Notes: generated by a model not told the origin, from the letters alone. DNA of 64,000 nucleotides from Coprinellus micaceus (GCA_951394405.1 OX596341.1:2232001-2296000), one strand, 5' to 3'. Positions 34,266 through 44,913 are shown, numbered from the stretch's first letter. Made by a program: numbers and translations.

Positions 34266-35981
34266 CTAGGGCGCGGAAAATCGTTCTCGGTCTGGTGCGA
34301 GCAATAAACTGAGGGTGCTGTCGAACCAGCTAGTGGAAACGGCAGCAATGCTATGAGCGCAATCGTTCTTAGAGGTAGTCGCGGCTTCGTAGGGGGGCGG
34401 CCAAAGTGAACTCTGAGCCGATAGTTTTGAAGTTGGACCGTTGAGAAGCAACCGATGGGCTTCGGCCAGTTTGTCCTCCAGCTCCACAATCTTCTCCTCA
34501 TACTGAGCGCTGGTTCGTGCTGGGAGGACCTCTTCCTTGGACCGCGAACCCTTGTGGAGCTTGAGGGGTTTGGATGGTGCGGGGGCGCCTTGCCCTGCTG
34601 TCAACTTGGCCCTAAGATCCGCGAGAGACTTCTTCCTCTTCACAACTCGGGCCTTGAGCCCCTCCTTCGCTTGCGATAGCAATTTGACTTGCGCATCTTT
34701 CTTCTCTGCCTCATTCTCCAATTTTTCCACCTTCTCCTCCACCTTCGTGATCGACCCATTCGTGTCAACCAGCCTTGAGCGCAACGCGCGGACACCCTTC
34801 TCAAATCGCTCCTTCTCCTCCGTGCGCATATCCTCCAAGTCCTCGTTTGTGGATGTCAAGACAAGCACCCGGGCTTCCATCTCTGCAAGTCGTTCCTCTT
34901 GCTTGCGACTGACATTTAACAGAGATTTGAGCTTCTTTTCCTTCTCCTTTCGCTCTCCTTCCATACCCGCCAATTTTCCCTCGAGCTCTGCTATGGAATC
35001 GTCCTTCTCCTTCAAACTGTGCCGGTTGAGGTCAATGGTATTGTTGAGGCGTCTGATCTTCAGTTCGTAGTCGTCCTTCATCCCGTCGTTCAAGCGTAGG
35101 TGATCGCTCTCCTTGCCCGCTGCAGTTTGCAGCACGGGCGTGGGATCTTGGTCAGGTGTGTCTCCGATCACTGCACCGTTGGACTCGAGCTCCTCAACCT
35201 TGCTTGACAGATCGAAGACCAAAGCGTCCCTTTCCACCACGAGCCCCTGATACTCTTGGAGACGCTCTGTAAGAACCTGCATCTCTTTCTCTTTTGCCTT
35301 TGCTTCATCCACCTCGGCTTGGAGCCGTTCCCCAGCAGCCCGCGTCAAAGACCCTATCACCTTCTCTTTCTCCTCGCAGTCCCCCTCGAGCTTGGCAACT
35401 ATTTCCCGCATTCCTACAATAGATTCGCTGTTGACGGCGAGTGTCTGTCGCATAACGTCAAGTTGGCGCTCCAGCTCCTCCTCTTTCTGGGCGGATACCA
35501 CTCGCCGGTCTTCCATCTCCAAATTCTTCACCACTTCTTCTTTAAGGGTGTCCTCCAGTGACTTGAATGCAGCATCCCTTTCCCCGATCCCGACCTCCAG
35601 CTCCTCCACTCTGGATCGCAACGCCGCTACGGACTCCCTTCCTTCGGTGATTTGTTGCAATAGCGCCAACTCCTGGGACTTGGCCTCCGAAATCATACGT
35701 TTCAGGTCACGGATGTCGGCACTCCTCTGCGCTTCTTGCGTTTGGTGCTTTACGGCTTCCTCCTCCAAGGCGGCGATCTGGCCGTCTCTGTCCTGTATTA
35801 TGGTATCGTCTTCGGTCACCTTCGTTGACAATCGGGTGACGGAGCCTTCGAGGTCTAACATTTTGGATCGGTTTCTGCGTAGGACCTCCCATGCTCCGAG
35901 GACGATGAACAGGACTGGAGAGCGCCTCAACGCTGGACCATCGTCAATTGAACAGCCTCCAGTATCTACAATGAACACCAT
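34266..35981 (-). CDS. Coiled-coil protein with PPPY tail, 571 aa (E)
   Basis: The first real ATG in frame is at 35981. A short hydrophobic stretch (SPVLFIVLGAWEVL, ~22-35) near the N-terminus may be a membrane anchor, as in B. Residues ~45-510 are almost continuous heptad coiled coil (SADIRDLKRMI, EERLAEMEARVLVLTS, ALRSRLVDTNGSI). The end repeats the block seen in A, KIVELEDKLAEAHRLL, followed by SLWPPPYEAA, a second PPxY motif, and a hydrophobic patch (STSWFDSTLSLLLAP). Likely the largest close relative of A. No enzymatic domain. Confidence 0.75.
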   Translation of the reverse strand: MVFIVDTGGCSIDDGPALRRSPVLFIVLGAWEVLRRNRSKMLDLEGSVTRLSTKVTEDDTIIQDRDGQIAALEEEAVKHQTQEAQRSADIRDLKRMISEAKSQELALLQQITEGRESVAALRSRVEELEVGIGERDAAFKSLEDTLKEEVVKNLEMEDRRVVSAQKEEELERQLDVMRQTLAVNSESIVGMREIVAKLEGDCEEKEKVIGSLTRAAGERLQAEVDEAKAKEKEMQVLTERLQEYQGLVVERDALVFDLSSKVEELESNGAVIGDTPDQDPTPVLQTAAGKESDHLRLNDGMKDDYELKIRRLNNTIDLNRHSLKEKDDSIAELEGKLAGMEGERKEKEKKLKSLLNVSRKQEERLAEMEARVLVLTSTNEDLEDMRTEEKERFEKGVRALRSRLVDTNGSITKVEEKVEKLENEAEKKDAQVKLLSQAKEGLKARVVKRKKSLADLRAKLTAGQGAPAPSKPLKLHKGSRSKEEVLPARTSAQYEEKIVELEDKLAEAHRLLLNGPTSKLSAQSSLWPPPYEAATTSKNDCAHSIAAVSTSWFDSTLSLLLAPDRERFSAP

Positions 35982-36383
35982 ACTGACCACTCGCGCTGAA
36001 AAACCTCATTGCAGGGAACACGGCCCTGGCCGTCGCGGCCGATGCACGAGCACTCCGTTTGAAAAGAGGGAGTGGGATTGCGTTGACGAGAGACATGGGG
36101 GATCTATCGAGATACCATACGCCAGGCATATCTGCCTTTAAACCCTTTTCTGGAGGTGACAGTGGCATTCCCATGCTACAGCCTTTGGGCGCTAATCCAC
36201 AATCGTTCGAGCATATGACCGCTGTTGATGCTGTTAACGCCCCATTCGAACTGCCCGCCTGAGGAATGTACCTTAGGATAATGACATGTTACCATTCCTT
36301 CGCTCATCCTGAGCTGCCGTCTTTTTTAGAAATTACCCGGCTTGCGGGCGCTTATCGGGGCGGTTGTGTCTCTTCATTCATAA
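35982..36383. other. Intergenic up to element 2
   Basis: Upstream region of gene E. GGGCGCTTATCGGGG at 36346-36360 lies only 24 bases before the element. The bases immediately before the element read TCATAA. Confidence 0.4.
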
Positions 36384-36654
36384 TATGGCGAGCCATTGTA
36401 ACATTTAATATTTCCCCCACAACTTGCGGTTTCCCCCCATAATTCAACCGGTTTCGCCCCGAATCCCCCCTTTTTGGAAGTTAGGGGAATCCGCACGAAA
36501 CCCCCAACTATGGCGTGCATTCGTAACATTTAATATTCCCCCCACAACTACCGGTTTCCCCACACCATTCAGCCAATTTTGCCCCTGATTCCCCTGTTTT
36601 GGAAAGTGGGGGGACTTCGCACGAAGCCCACAACTTTGGCGGCGTCCACCACAA
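36384..36654 (+). repeat. Left arm of element 2, two tandem units
   Basis: Unit 1 starts at 36384, unit 2 at 36509 (TATGGCGTGC), and a decayed third start (TTTGGCGGCG) is at 36635. Unit length about 125 bases. Confidence 0.75.
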
Positions 36655-37242
36655 CTTTTCAACGTAGTCAAAACCCCAAAGCTGAAGACGGCGAGTATCG
36701 GAGTAACATCCTAACACGTAAATAAAAGCGAAAATTCAAGGTTATAACTTATCCTACCTGCCGATGAGTATGCTTCCAAGTTCAAGTTAGCTGCAAGGGA
36801 ACTCAGAAAGGCATCAGTTCAGAGCCTGTGAGTCTCAATGCATGTTCAATTTACCACATTGCACTGAGCCTTGAGCCTCAGCCAATGAAGGCATGAACGA
36901 CAGCCCAAGCGGCCTCGGGTCAGCCCAGTTGGCTGCTGTTAAGCGCCCGTGATGGTAAGGCCTAGGCGCTCGTTCCAGCATGTTGCCTAACGGCAGATCA
37001 GACCGTGAGCGACGCAGGGACTGACCTCCGAGTTTCATATGGCATGGTGACACTGGTACTTGTCTTGATCTGAGACGAGTACAAGAAGATAACTAAAGTC
37101 ACGTAGACTGAGAAGTGATAACTGGATAAAATTTGTAGCAGATGTTATAATTCCTATTAAATATCTAAGGTTTATTCAGTGCTAAGTAGGATGGTTGAGA
37201 TCCTGAAAAACTGTGGTGGTGTTGGTGGTATCGATTTCACGG

Positions 37243-37490
37243 TGTGGTGGACGCCGCCAAAGCTGTGGGTTTCGTGCGAAGTCCCCCCACTTTCCAAAAC
37301 AGGGGAATCAGGGGAAAAATTGGCTGAATTATGTGGGGAAACCGGTAGTTGTGGGGGGAATATTAAATGTTACGAATGTACGCCATACCCTAACTTCCAA
37401 AAAGGGGGGATTCGGGGCGAAACCGGTTGAATTATGGGGGGAAACCGCAAGTTGTGGGGGAAATATTAAATGTTACAATGGCTCGCCATA
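37243..37490 (-). repeat. Right arm of element 2
   Basis: Reverse complement of 36384-36654; the internal CGCCATA ends at 37387, so the outer unit is 103 bases here, 22 shorter than its left counterpart. Confidence 0.75.
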
Positions 37491-37801
37491 TCATATGAGC
37501 AGACAATAGGTGCATACGGAAACCCGTGGTAGTGGACTAGTGACGACCAGTGTTATTGTCAAATGTGATACGAGTGAAACGGTACAGGAAGTGCAAGTTG
37601 ACAGACAAAATGGAAGGGCATAGCAAAACATACGGCATATTGGCATAGACAAGCACCGCCGACCTTTCGCCAACAACACATCGATAAAGACACATGACCC
37701 TTTGAAAGGTGGAACAAAGTCGTAAAAGATGGGGAACCGGGTCCTAACAAATAAATATAGGCGAAAGCAAAAACCAGCACACCTCCATCCTCAAAGGCGC
37801 C
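37491..37801. other. Intergenic 3' of coiled-coil gene F
   Basis: Nothing recognisable beyond the flank of element 2. Confidence 0.4.
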
Positions 37802-39976
37802 TCAGCGGGCGACCTCTGCAGTTCCATAGCCCATGTTTCCGGACACATCAGTTGTGTCGGGGATGATCCTACTGTATCTGTTACCGTTATATCCACCCAT
37901 GGGCCTCCTCCTGGGGGTTCCGGGTACACCGTTGGCCATGCCATTGACCCCATTCATGTCCGCGATGGGCTGTTGCGGGCCTGAGTACCTGCGGGTGGTG
38001 GCGGGGAGAGGCGGGGATGCCGGAGGAGTAGACCAACCATAGTAAGTGCCGTTGAGCGGGGCGGTGGTCTGGGCAGGTGGTGGGGTGGACCAGCCAGCGG
38101 AGCCGTAGTTGGCGGCGGCAGCAGCAGCCCCTAAGGCAGGGGTGTTCGACCAGGTGCTGTAGCCGGTGGTAGCGGGTTGGTTGTACACAGAGGCAGTACC
38201 ATACGGCCAGGTCTGGGTGGCAGGTTGGTCGACGGTGGAGACACCGTTAGCCCACACTGGGTCGGGAGTGGGGTTCTGGGGGTAAGCAGTGGGCGGGACC
38301 CAGTCGTTGGCGGGGCGAACGACGGCGGGGGTGTAGTAGGTCGTCCCGTTGACCTGGCGACCAGGACCGGGGGAAGAGGTGTTGCGGCTGGGGGCGGTGG
38401 CCAGGGCGGCGGTGAGGTCCTTGATGCGCTTGTCGCGATCAGTGAGCCTGTCCTTGAGTACGTTGATGGTCTTCGAATGCTCAAGGATAGACTTCTCCCT
38501 CGCGGCATGCGCCGCCTTGGAATCGGTGATCGACTCGTTGAGGGAAGTGACCTCGAGGTCCTTAGCTCGTACCTCGATCTCCTTGTCGTGGATGGTTTCG
38601 TTGAGCTGGGCGATGTGCGCCTCCTTCTCGGCGATAACCTGCTCGTGGTCTTTGGTTAGCAAGAAGATCTCCTGGTCCTTGAATTCCCCTTCGCCCTCCC
38701 GCTCAGTCAGCCTGCCGTTAAGGTCGGCGATCGTGGCCTCGTGCCGAGCAATCGTCTCCTTCAACGCCGCACACAGCTCCTCGTTCTCCTGCTTCGCCTC
38801 AAACAAACCGCGAGATTCGGCTTCCCTAAGCTCCACCGCAGCCTCCTTCTCCTCCAGCCTGGCGGATAGATCGATCATCGATTGCTCGTTGTGAGAGATG
38901 GTGGAACGGAGCTCTTGTTCGAGCTCCTCGTGTTCCTTGGCGGAGAGAGAGAGGGAATATACTTGACTATCCTTGGCGTCAAGCTCGACCTCCCGCTCCG
39001 CCAGAGTCTCGCTGAGGCGGCCGATGGTCTCGTCGCGCTGCGCGAGTGTCTCGGAAAGGGATAGTGAAAGCTCGCGGCGCTCGTTGGAGGAGGCAGTCAG
39101 GGAAGCGACTTCCTGATCGAGGCGTCGGGTGTCGGCGAGGCTAGCAGCCAGCTGCTGCTCGAGTTCGGTGATAGACTCGTCCTTCTGAGAGATGGTGCCC
39201 TTCAACGAGCGCGAAAGCTTCTGGTGCTCGGCACTGAGGGACGTGATGATCTGATCCTTGGCCTGGACCTCCGAGGTACTCGCCTTGAGCTTATCGGTGA
39301 GCTGAGAGACCTCGCGCTTGAGGTGGGCGACGGTCGTAGTGAGAGTGGAAGTGGAAGACTTGTACTCGTCGGCCAGAGACTGGAGTTGGTCGTCCTTGGC
39401 CTGGATATCGGATTCCAGCTCCGAGATTCTGGTGTTGAGCTCATCGATGGTGGTATCCTTCTCGGCGATGGAGTCCTGGGTCGATGAAGAGAACTCTTGG
39501 TACTTCTCGTTCAACGAGCGGATTCGAGCGTCCTTTGCCTCACCCTCGCCTCGAAGGCGAGTGGCGTCGTCCTTGGCTACGGAAAGCTCCTCCTTCAAGG
39601 AGGCGACGGCCTGCTCGTGCGCCTCCCTCTCCCTGCTCAGACTCTCCTCCAAGGCCCGCCCCTTCTCCTTCTTCCCGCCTACAAGCCCCTTCACGCGCCC
39701 CATCCAATCCGATTCCGCGGCGTCATCAACCTCATGCCCTTTTTTCGAAACGGGAGAGGAGGCAACCGACTCGCCTGCCGGAGGCTTCGCGGTGTCTTTG
39801 TCGACGGAGTTAGCACTGAACAAGCCCTTGCTGGTGGTCCTGCGAGCCTTCTGCGGCTTGATGAAAGTAGACCAGCGTCGCACCCTCCCCTCCTTGCTGT
39901 CGTCTGCTGACCCAAGCGCAGCATTTTGAGCAACCACGGTAGATGAAGAGGATTGGCGAGGCATACTCGGAGGCAT
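37802..39976 (-). CDS. Long coiled-coil protein, 724 aa (F)
   Basis: Single exon. A basic N-terminus (RVRRWSTFIKPQKARRTTSK) is followed by a polar linker with one tryptophan (DDAAESDWMGRVKGLVGGKK), then ~420 residues of coiled coil built from about eight copies of a 40-45 residue unit. The unit reads roughly (D/E)xTIxxLxxxLxExExExxAKDxxIxSL, for example QRDETIGRLSETLAERE and KDSQVYSLSLS. The C-terminal ~170 residues are Pro/Tyr/Asn/Gly-rich and low in charge (TYYTPAVVRP, WSTPPPAQTT, GNRYSRIIPD), like a prion-like or RNA-granule tail. No membrane segment, unlike A and B. The same repeat unit occurs in D. Function unknown; a cytoskeletal or endocytic scaffold would fit. Confidence 0.8.
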   Translation of the reverse strand: MPPSMPRQSSSSTVVAQNAALGSADDSKEGRVRRWSTFIKPQKARRTTSKGLFSANSVDKDTAKPPAGESVASSPVSKKGHEVDDAAESDWMGRVKGLVGGKKEKGRALEESLSREREAHEQAVASLKEELSVAKDDATRLRGEGEAKDARIRSLNEKYQEFSSSTQDSIAEKDTTIDELNTRISELESDIQAKDDQLQSLADEYKSSTSTLTTTVAHLKREVSQLTDKLKASTSEVQAKDQIITSLSAEHQKLSRSLKGTISQKDESITELEQQLAASLADTRRLDQEVASLTASSNERRELSLSLSETLAQRDETIGRLSETLAEREVELDAKDSQVYSLSLSAKEHEELEQELRSTISHNEQSMIDLSARLEEKEAAVELREAESRGLFEAKQENEELCAALKETIARHEATIADLNGRLTEREGEGEFKDQEIFLLTKDHEQVIAEKEAHIAQLNETIHDKEIEVRAKDLEVTSLNESITDSKAAHAAREKSILEHSKTINVLKDRLTDRDKRIKDLTAALATAPSRNTSSPGPGRQVNGTTYYTPAVVRPANDWVPPTAYPQNPTPDPVWANGVSTVDQPATQTWPYGTASVYNQPATTGYSTWSNTPALGAAAAAANYGSAGWSTPPPAQTTAPLNGTYYGWSTPPASPPLPATTRRYSGPQQPIADMNGVNGMANGVPGTPRRRPMGGYNGNRYSRIIPDTTDVSGNMGYGTAEVAR

Positions 39977-41045
39977 AGGAGAAATATATAGAAACGAAGA
40001 AAAGGAAGGCGTTGGTCGTAGATGGAGCAGAGAGCTGCTGGCCCGAGAGGGTAGTGGGGTTGTTTGAAGGGAAGAGAGAAGTAATTATAGTGTGCAAGGG
40101 ACAGACGCCTCGAGGACGGCACCCTGTTGCGGGGACGTTCGGTGCGTGTCCCAAACTCGTGGTGACATGTCTGGCACACAATTGCAGAGTTGAGACTGCC
40201 TTGAGGCGTTTCCTGAGGCTGGGTGGCATGTTTCAAGGCTAACATCGCCCCAGTCTGGAAACGTGCATTTGAAGATAATATCGTGGGTTCGTTCATATAT
40301 CATATCACGATGTGACTGGTGCAAGGATCGAAATCCGCGAGTCCATCCAGCAAAGTGCACCTGAATGTTGGACAACTTGAGTTCTAGTCCTTAGACTTCG
40401 AGGATATGACGCTCACACGTTCTCCGGGGCCAAAGACCCTCAATGAAAGACAAAATGGCCATGTCGTGGCGCATCCTGGATCCGGGGGATGATGGGAGGA
40501 AGCACGCCTCGCGGTAGGCGCCTGGTTCTGCACGGTTCATTTCCCAGGCGAACCGGTCCGAACTGATCGGCAAACGCCGAGCTGACGTAACAGGCAAAGG
40601 GCACTGCGCTGAATGACATCGTTTGAACTCTGCGCAGACTCTCCATCCATGAATATCTGAAATCCAGACTGATACACGGCCCTTCAGAAGGTCTTTTCAT
40701 CGTTGGATAGGTTGAAACAGATTCAAGTCCTGTAAAGCACGGTGTGTCTCAACGCGGTTGGTTAATCGCATCCATTCTGACGCGGTGCCAACTCAGGTTC
40801 GCGCTGGCAATCCTATCGCGCAAGGCGACCGAGTTAGACGCGTAGCAACAGGATACGCCTCTTGATACCACAGGGGATTGTACTCTTGTCATAACAAATA
40901 TTGGGATCTTGTGGACGAAGGGGAACGGACGGCACCTGCTTGGGAGTCGCCTACACACCCATCGGGCACTTGGGACCATATTTACGACCTAGGACAACTT
41001 AATTCAGAAGAGGATCGCCTATCTACGACACCCCCACATACCACG
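39977..41045. other. Divergent promoter region (1.1 kb)
   Basis: Separates gene F and the exchanger gene, transcribed away from each other. No gene seen. Confidence 0.4.
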
Positions 41046-43518
41046 ATGACGAAAGGGCTTTCGTTCCATGTATCCTCCCCATACACGGCCTATGGGGCAA
41101 CACCAACCCCAGCGCCGGTCGAAGATGAAGAATTCTACTCCTCCTGGTCGCTGTTCCTCGTCTGCATGCTCCTAATCCTCAGCTTATGGACTTCCTACTA
41201 TCTCCAAATCAAGCGCATACGGGCTATTCACGAGACCCTCGTCTCTGTCTTTGCCGGGATGTTCGTGGGGATGGTCGTGCGGCTAGCGCCAGGGACGATG
41301 ATTCGAGAGATGCTAGTGAGTTCATTTACCCTCTCCAAGGACCAAAAAATCGACATATGACACATACAGACGTTCAAACATACCCTATTTTTCAACCTAC
41401 TACTTCCCCCTATCATCCTCAATTCTGGATACGAGCTCAAACAGGCAAGTTGTCCCTCTCCAGGATTACTGCGGCACAGCCTAACACTTGTGTCAGGAAA
41501 ACTTCTTTCGTAACTTTGGGTCTATCATTACTTTCGCGTTCGCGGGAACATTCATATCCGCGGTCGGTGTTGGGTGAGTTCAACGAATGAATGCGGATGA
41601 GGTCTAGAACCACTGACGGTTGAATGTAGCGTCCTTGTCCACATCTACTCGTTCCTGGGCATCGAGGGAATGGACCTATCGCTCGTAGAGTGCTTGACCT
41701 TTGGTTCCACTCTATCCGCGACCGACCCGGTCACGATCCTCGCCATATTCAACCAGTACAAAGTTGATCCCAAGCTTTACACCGTTATCTTCGGCGAGAG
41801 TTTATTGAACGATGCTGTCAGTATCGTCATGTACGAGTGAGTGCCATTTCTATTCTTGTACGCAAACTGCGGCTTAGCCTTCCTTCAGAACGCTGAGTAA
41901 ATTCCACGGCGAGGAGGTCTACCTTGGCTCCATCTTCCACGGAATTGGGATTTTCTTGCTCTCGTTTGCTCTCAGCACGCTTCTAGGAATCACCTTCGGC
42001 CTCCTGATGTCGCTGCTCCTCAAACATTCACATCTTCATCACTTCCCCCAGATCGAGAGTTGCCTGGTCGCTCTGTGCGCCTATACGTGCTACTTCCTCT
42101 CAACTGGTCTCACCCTCTCCGGAATTGTGTCGCTCCTATTCTGTGGCATTACCCTCAAGCACTACGCGTACCACACCATGAGCCGGAAAACGCAGAGGGC
42201 TAGCAAGAGCCTTTTCAGCGTCCTGGCACAACTCAGCGAGAACTTTATTTTCATCTACCTCGGCATGGCGCTCTTCACCTCTGCCCCCATCTCCGAACCA
42301 GTCTTCAGCTATGTCAAACCGCTTTTTATCCTTATCACAACTGTCGCCGTCGTCTTCACTCGCTACGCTGCCGTCTTCCCTCTTGCCGAAGCAATCAATT
42401 TCTTCCACAGACAGATCCGCGGGCAGAGACATGACGAGCTCCCGCATAGCTACCAGATGATGTTGTTCTGGGCCGGCCTGCGAGGAGCTGTCGGTGTCGC
42501 GCTCGCGGCGGGATTCAACGGCCCCAACGCCAAGGTCCTGCGGATGACGGTATTGTTAGTTGTTGTCGTCACAGTACTGTTCTTCGGTGGGACGACGGCC
42601 AGGATGTTGGAGGCCATGAAGATCAGGACAGGTGTGCAGGATGACGACGGTGGAAGTGATTCAGAGGACCAGGAGCCATTCAACGACTACTACTCCCCGC
42701 TCTCGAGGAACGACGGGAACGCGTTTGGGAACAGGGCCAGAGCAAGGCCGTCCAGGGACTACCTGGAAAATGCGGCACGCGTTGGATCGCATTACGGCAG
42801 TCGAAGCTATAACCACCACGTCCTGTCGCAATCGGAGCAGCAAAATCGATATCGCAACGGAAATGAAAGCAGCATGCCTGCATCCCCCGTCGCTCCAGGC
42901 CATGCACCTGGCAATGTAGTCTTCTCTGCTGCTTCATCGGATTCATACGACTCGGATGGAGAGGTTTTGCCTCTTGCGCCTACTGCGCAGCAGCAGCAGC
43001 ATCAGCAGCAACAGGATGGAGTCATTAGTAGATCAGCGAGCACTTCGTCATTTGCCGGGTTGTTAACTCGCGCGGGTGTACCTGCCGGTGCGACCGCGAG
43101 TATGGAGGATGGGAAGTGGTTCCAGACGCTAGACGAGAGGTACCTCCTTCCTTTATTCTCGAACGCGACAGCAAGCAGGACATTCCATGCACGACGGGCG
43201 AGGAGGGCTGCTGCTGCTGCCTCCCATTCACCATCCCCGATCCCCGGCCCTGTGGAATCTCGGAGTCCACTAGGGCAGGATGAGGACGACCTTTCCGAAG
43301 GGCTTATGGAGACAGACCTCACCTCGGCTATGCCGCTAGACGCAAGCTCAGGGTCGATCCCCGCCACTCGCTCAAGAGAGAATATCCTACCTTTGGGCCC
43401 CGGGCGACCAGGTGTGGCGAGGCTAGGGTCCCTAGACGACAGCCGAACCGAGAGGGGTCTAGGGAGCCCTGTGTTGAGGAATTTTACTAATTCGAACGAA
43501 CCGCAGGGGAATGTTTAA
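41046..43518 (+). CDS. NHX1: Na+(K+)/H+ exchanger, NHX/NHE type, 752 aa
   Basis: Exons 41046-41315, 41370-41444, 41497-41573, 41630-41836, 41889-43518. Family signatures: [19 protein letters not shown] (the inhibitor-binding helix of NHE proteins), [32 protein letters not shown] with the exchange aspartates, and [14 protein letters not shown]. About 11-12 helices lie in residues ~40-450; the remaining ~300 residues are a cytosolic tail with poly-Gln (CAG repeat, about 42990-43015) and Ser-rich segments. Fungal Nhx1 sits in late endosomes and exchanges luminal H+ for Na+ or K+, controlling pH, salt tolerance and vesicle traffic; the intracellular location is inferred from family. Intron 2 (41445-41496) starts GC rather than GT, forced by phase. 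Confidence 0.93.
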
Positions 43519-44913
43519 TTGATCGCTTGGTTGTGCTGGTGTAATTTGAACGCGATGGACGGTACACATTCATAGACGCGTTTCTCATTTGCAGTATCGT
43601 ACATACGTTGGTTTGCCTATTCAATTCATAACCTTCTTCTTTCATTTGACAACTGTCTGGGAGGTACATACCCATTCCCCTCTTTCAATGGATCGGTATT
43701 GTTTCCTCACCTGGGTCCGGCGAGGCGACAATGCAGGTGGCGCAGGGATTCATATCGATAGGGGTGAGAAAGGGTCCTGCGAGCGGAGTTGGTGATGACC
43801 GTGCCGATGTCAACTGCATCGCTCCTTGGTCTGCCGCCACCATGAGCACATACGCCCCATGAAACGCGCCTCAAGCTTCAGCAACCTGCAACCGCATGCA
43901 TCTCCCCTCTCAGCGGCACCTTGGCGTGTAGAAAACCCCCTGTCGCGCTTTGTAGATCTACGATCTCCCATGACACGGGCCGTACCCCCGCCAATCATTC
44001 CTACCCCACGTTGGTGCGGGGCAAGCTGGGGTAACTGGGGTGGCTCGCGTCATAGCCTGTCATAGCTGGTAATCGGGTCGGTTAACAAGCGCCTGAACGA
44101 TTTTGACGAGCTCCTACCTACGGGAGCTCTCGTCCGCCATCTGCCGAAGGTGAGTCTGTGCCTGTACGAAGCGCAGAAGCGAAGACTAACGTGGTATTTG
44201 CCCGACTCGTAATCCAGTCGATCGGGAAGAGGCACCTAGAGGCACTTGGAAGAGGCTTGGAAGTTGGAACTGGGGTACCGACGCTCGCATACGCAGTCCG
44301 TGATATCCTTGGCTCGCTTACGAGACTCGTGCACATGCTCTGGCCCGAGGCCCTCTTCGTCCAATCGTTCCTGGCTCATGGCGACGCACCCATTCGCTTT
44401 GACGCGCCGCCCCCGCGCACTACACCCACCGTGTCGATAACACGACTTCTTTGTATCGGCGTTCCTACGTTTCCTTCCCAAGGATTGGCGGTCGTGCCTT
44501 CTTACCGCCACAGAGAAGAGGCGAAGGCATGAAGCCCGCGGAGTATCTTGGGCGATTCCCAACGCGCTCTCAACTCTCCCAGCCGCTCTCAATTCTATAT
44601 TTTCTCACTCCAAGGGCGGCTTTCATCGTCAAAGATGGCGATACGCGACCCGCATGGCCCGGTGGACCCCATCTTGTACCTCCCCCAAGCTTATATTTCT
44701 CCTCCGAAGATTCTCCACCCCGGGACGGGGACCTGGGGAAGACACGCTCTGAGAGGCTACGGGGAGCGCGTGACACCACTTCCAACGACCTTGCCCCGGT
44801 AAATTGTGCTAGAATTTCACGGGTGCGTTGAAGGATGTGAGAAGCCGTAGGGTATATAACGAGGAGGGTCCTGCAACGGTGAGGCCCCCGAGCGGAAGCC
44901 GTTGTGTGGCAAG
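43519..44913. other. Intergenic (1.4 kb)
   Basis: 3' of the exchanger and the promoter of the GH115 gene. No gene I can support. Confidence 0.4.

Larger units (their letters stand above)
36384..37490. mobile_element. Non-autonomous long-inverted-repeat DNA element 2 (1.1 kb)
   Basis: Begins TATGGCGAGCC and ends GGCTCGCCATA. Arms of 271 and 248 bases are reverse complements apart from a 22-base indel and scattered changes. Flanks TCATAA (36378-36383) and TCATAT (37491-37496) suggest a 5-6 bp target duplication. Each arm is itself a tandem repeat of a unit starting TATGGCG and containing TAACATTTAATATT and CCCACAACT. The ~590-base centre is AT-richer, carries one TAAGCGCCC (36940-36948) and has no transposase. 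Terminal sequence, size and duplication length match element 1 at 5483-6618, although the arms are otherwise unrelated. Confidence 0.75.

Noticed and set aside
35392..36141. 249-codon plus-strand frame
   Set aside because: Antisense to coiled-coil gene E.
20466..39976. Secondary-metabolite gene cluster
   Set aside because: No synthase, terpene cyclase, P450 or tailoring enzyme is present; the grouped genes are coiled-coil proteins.
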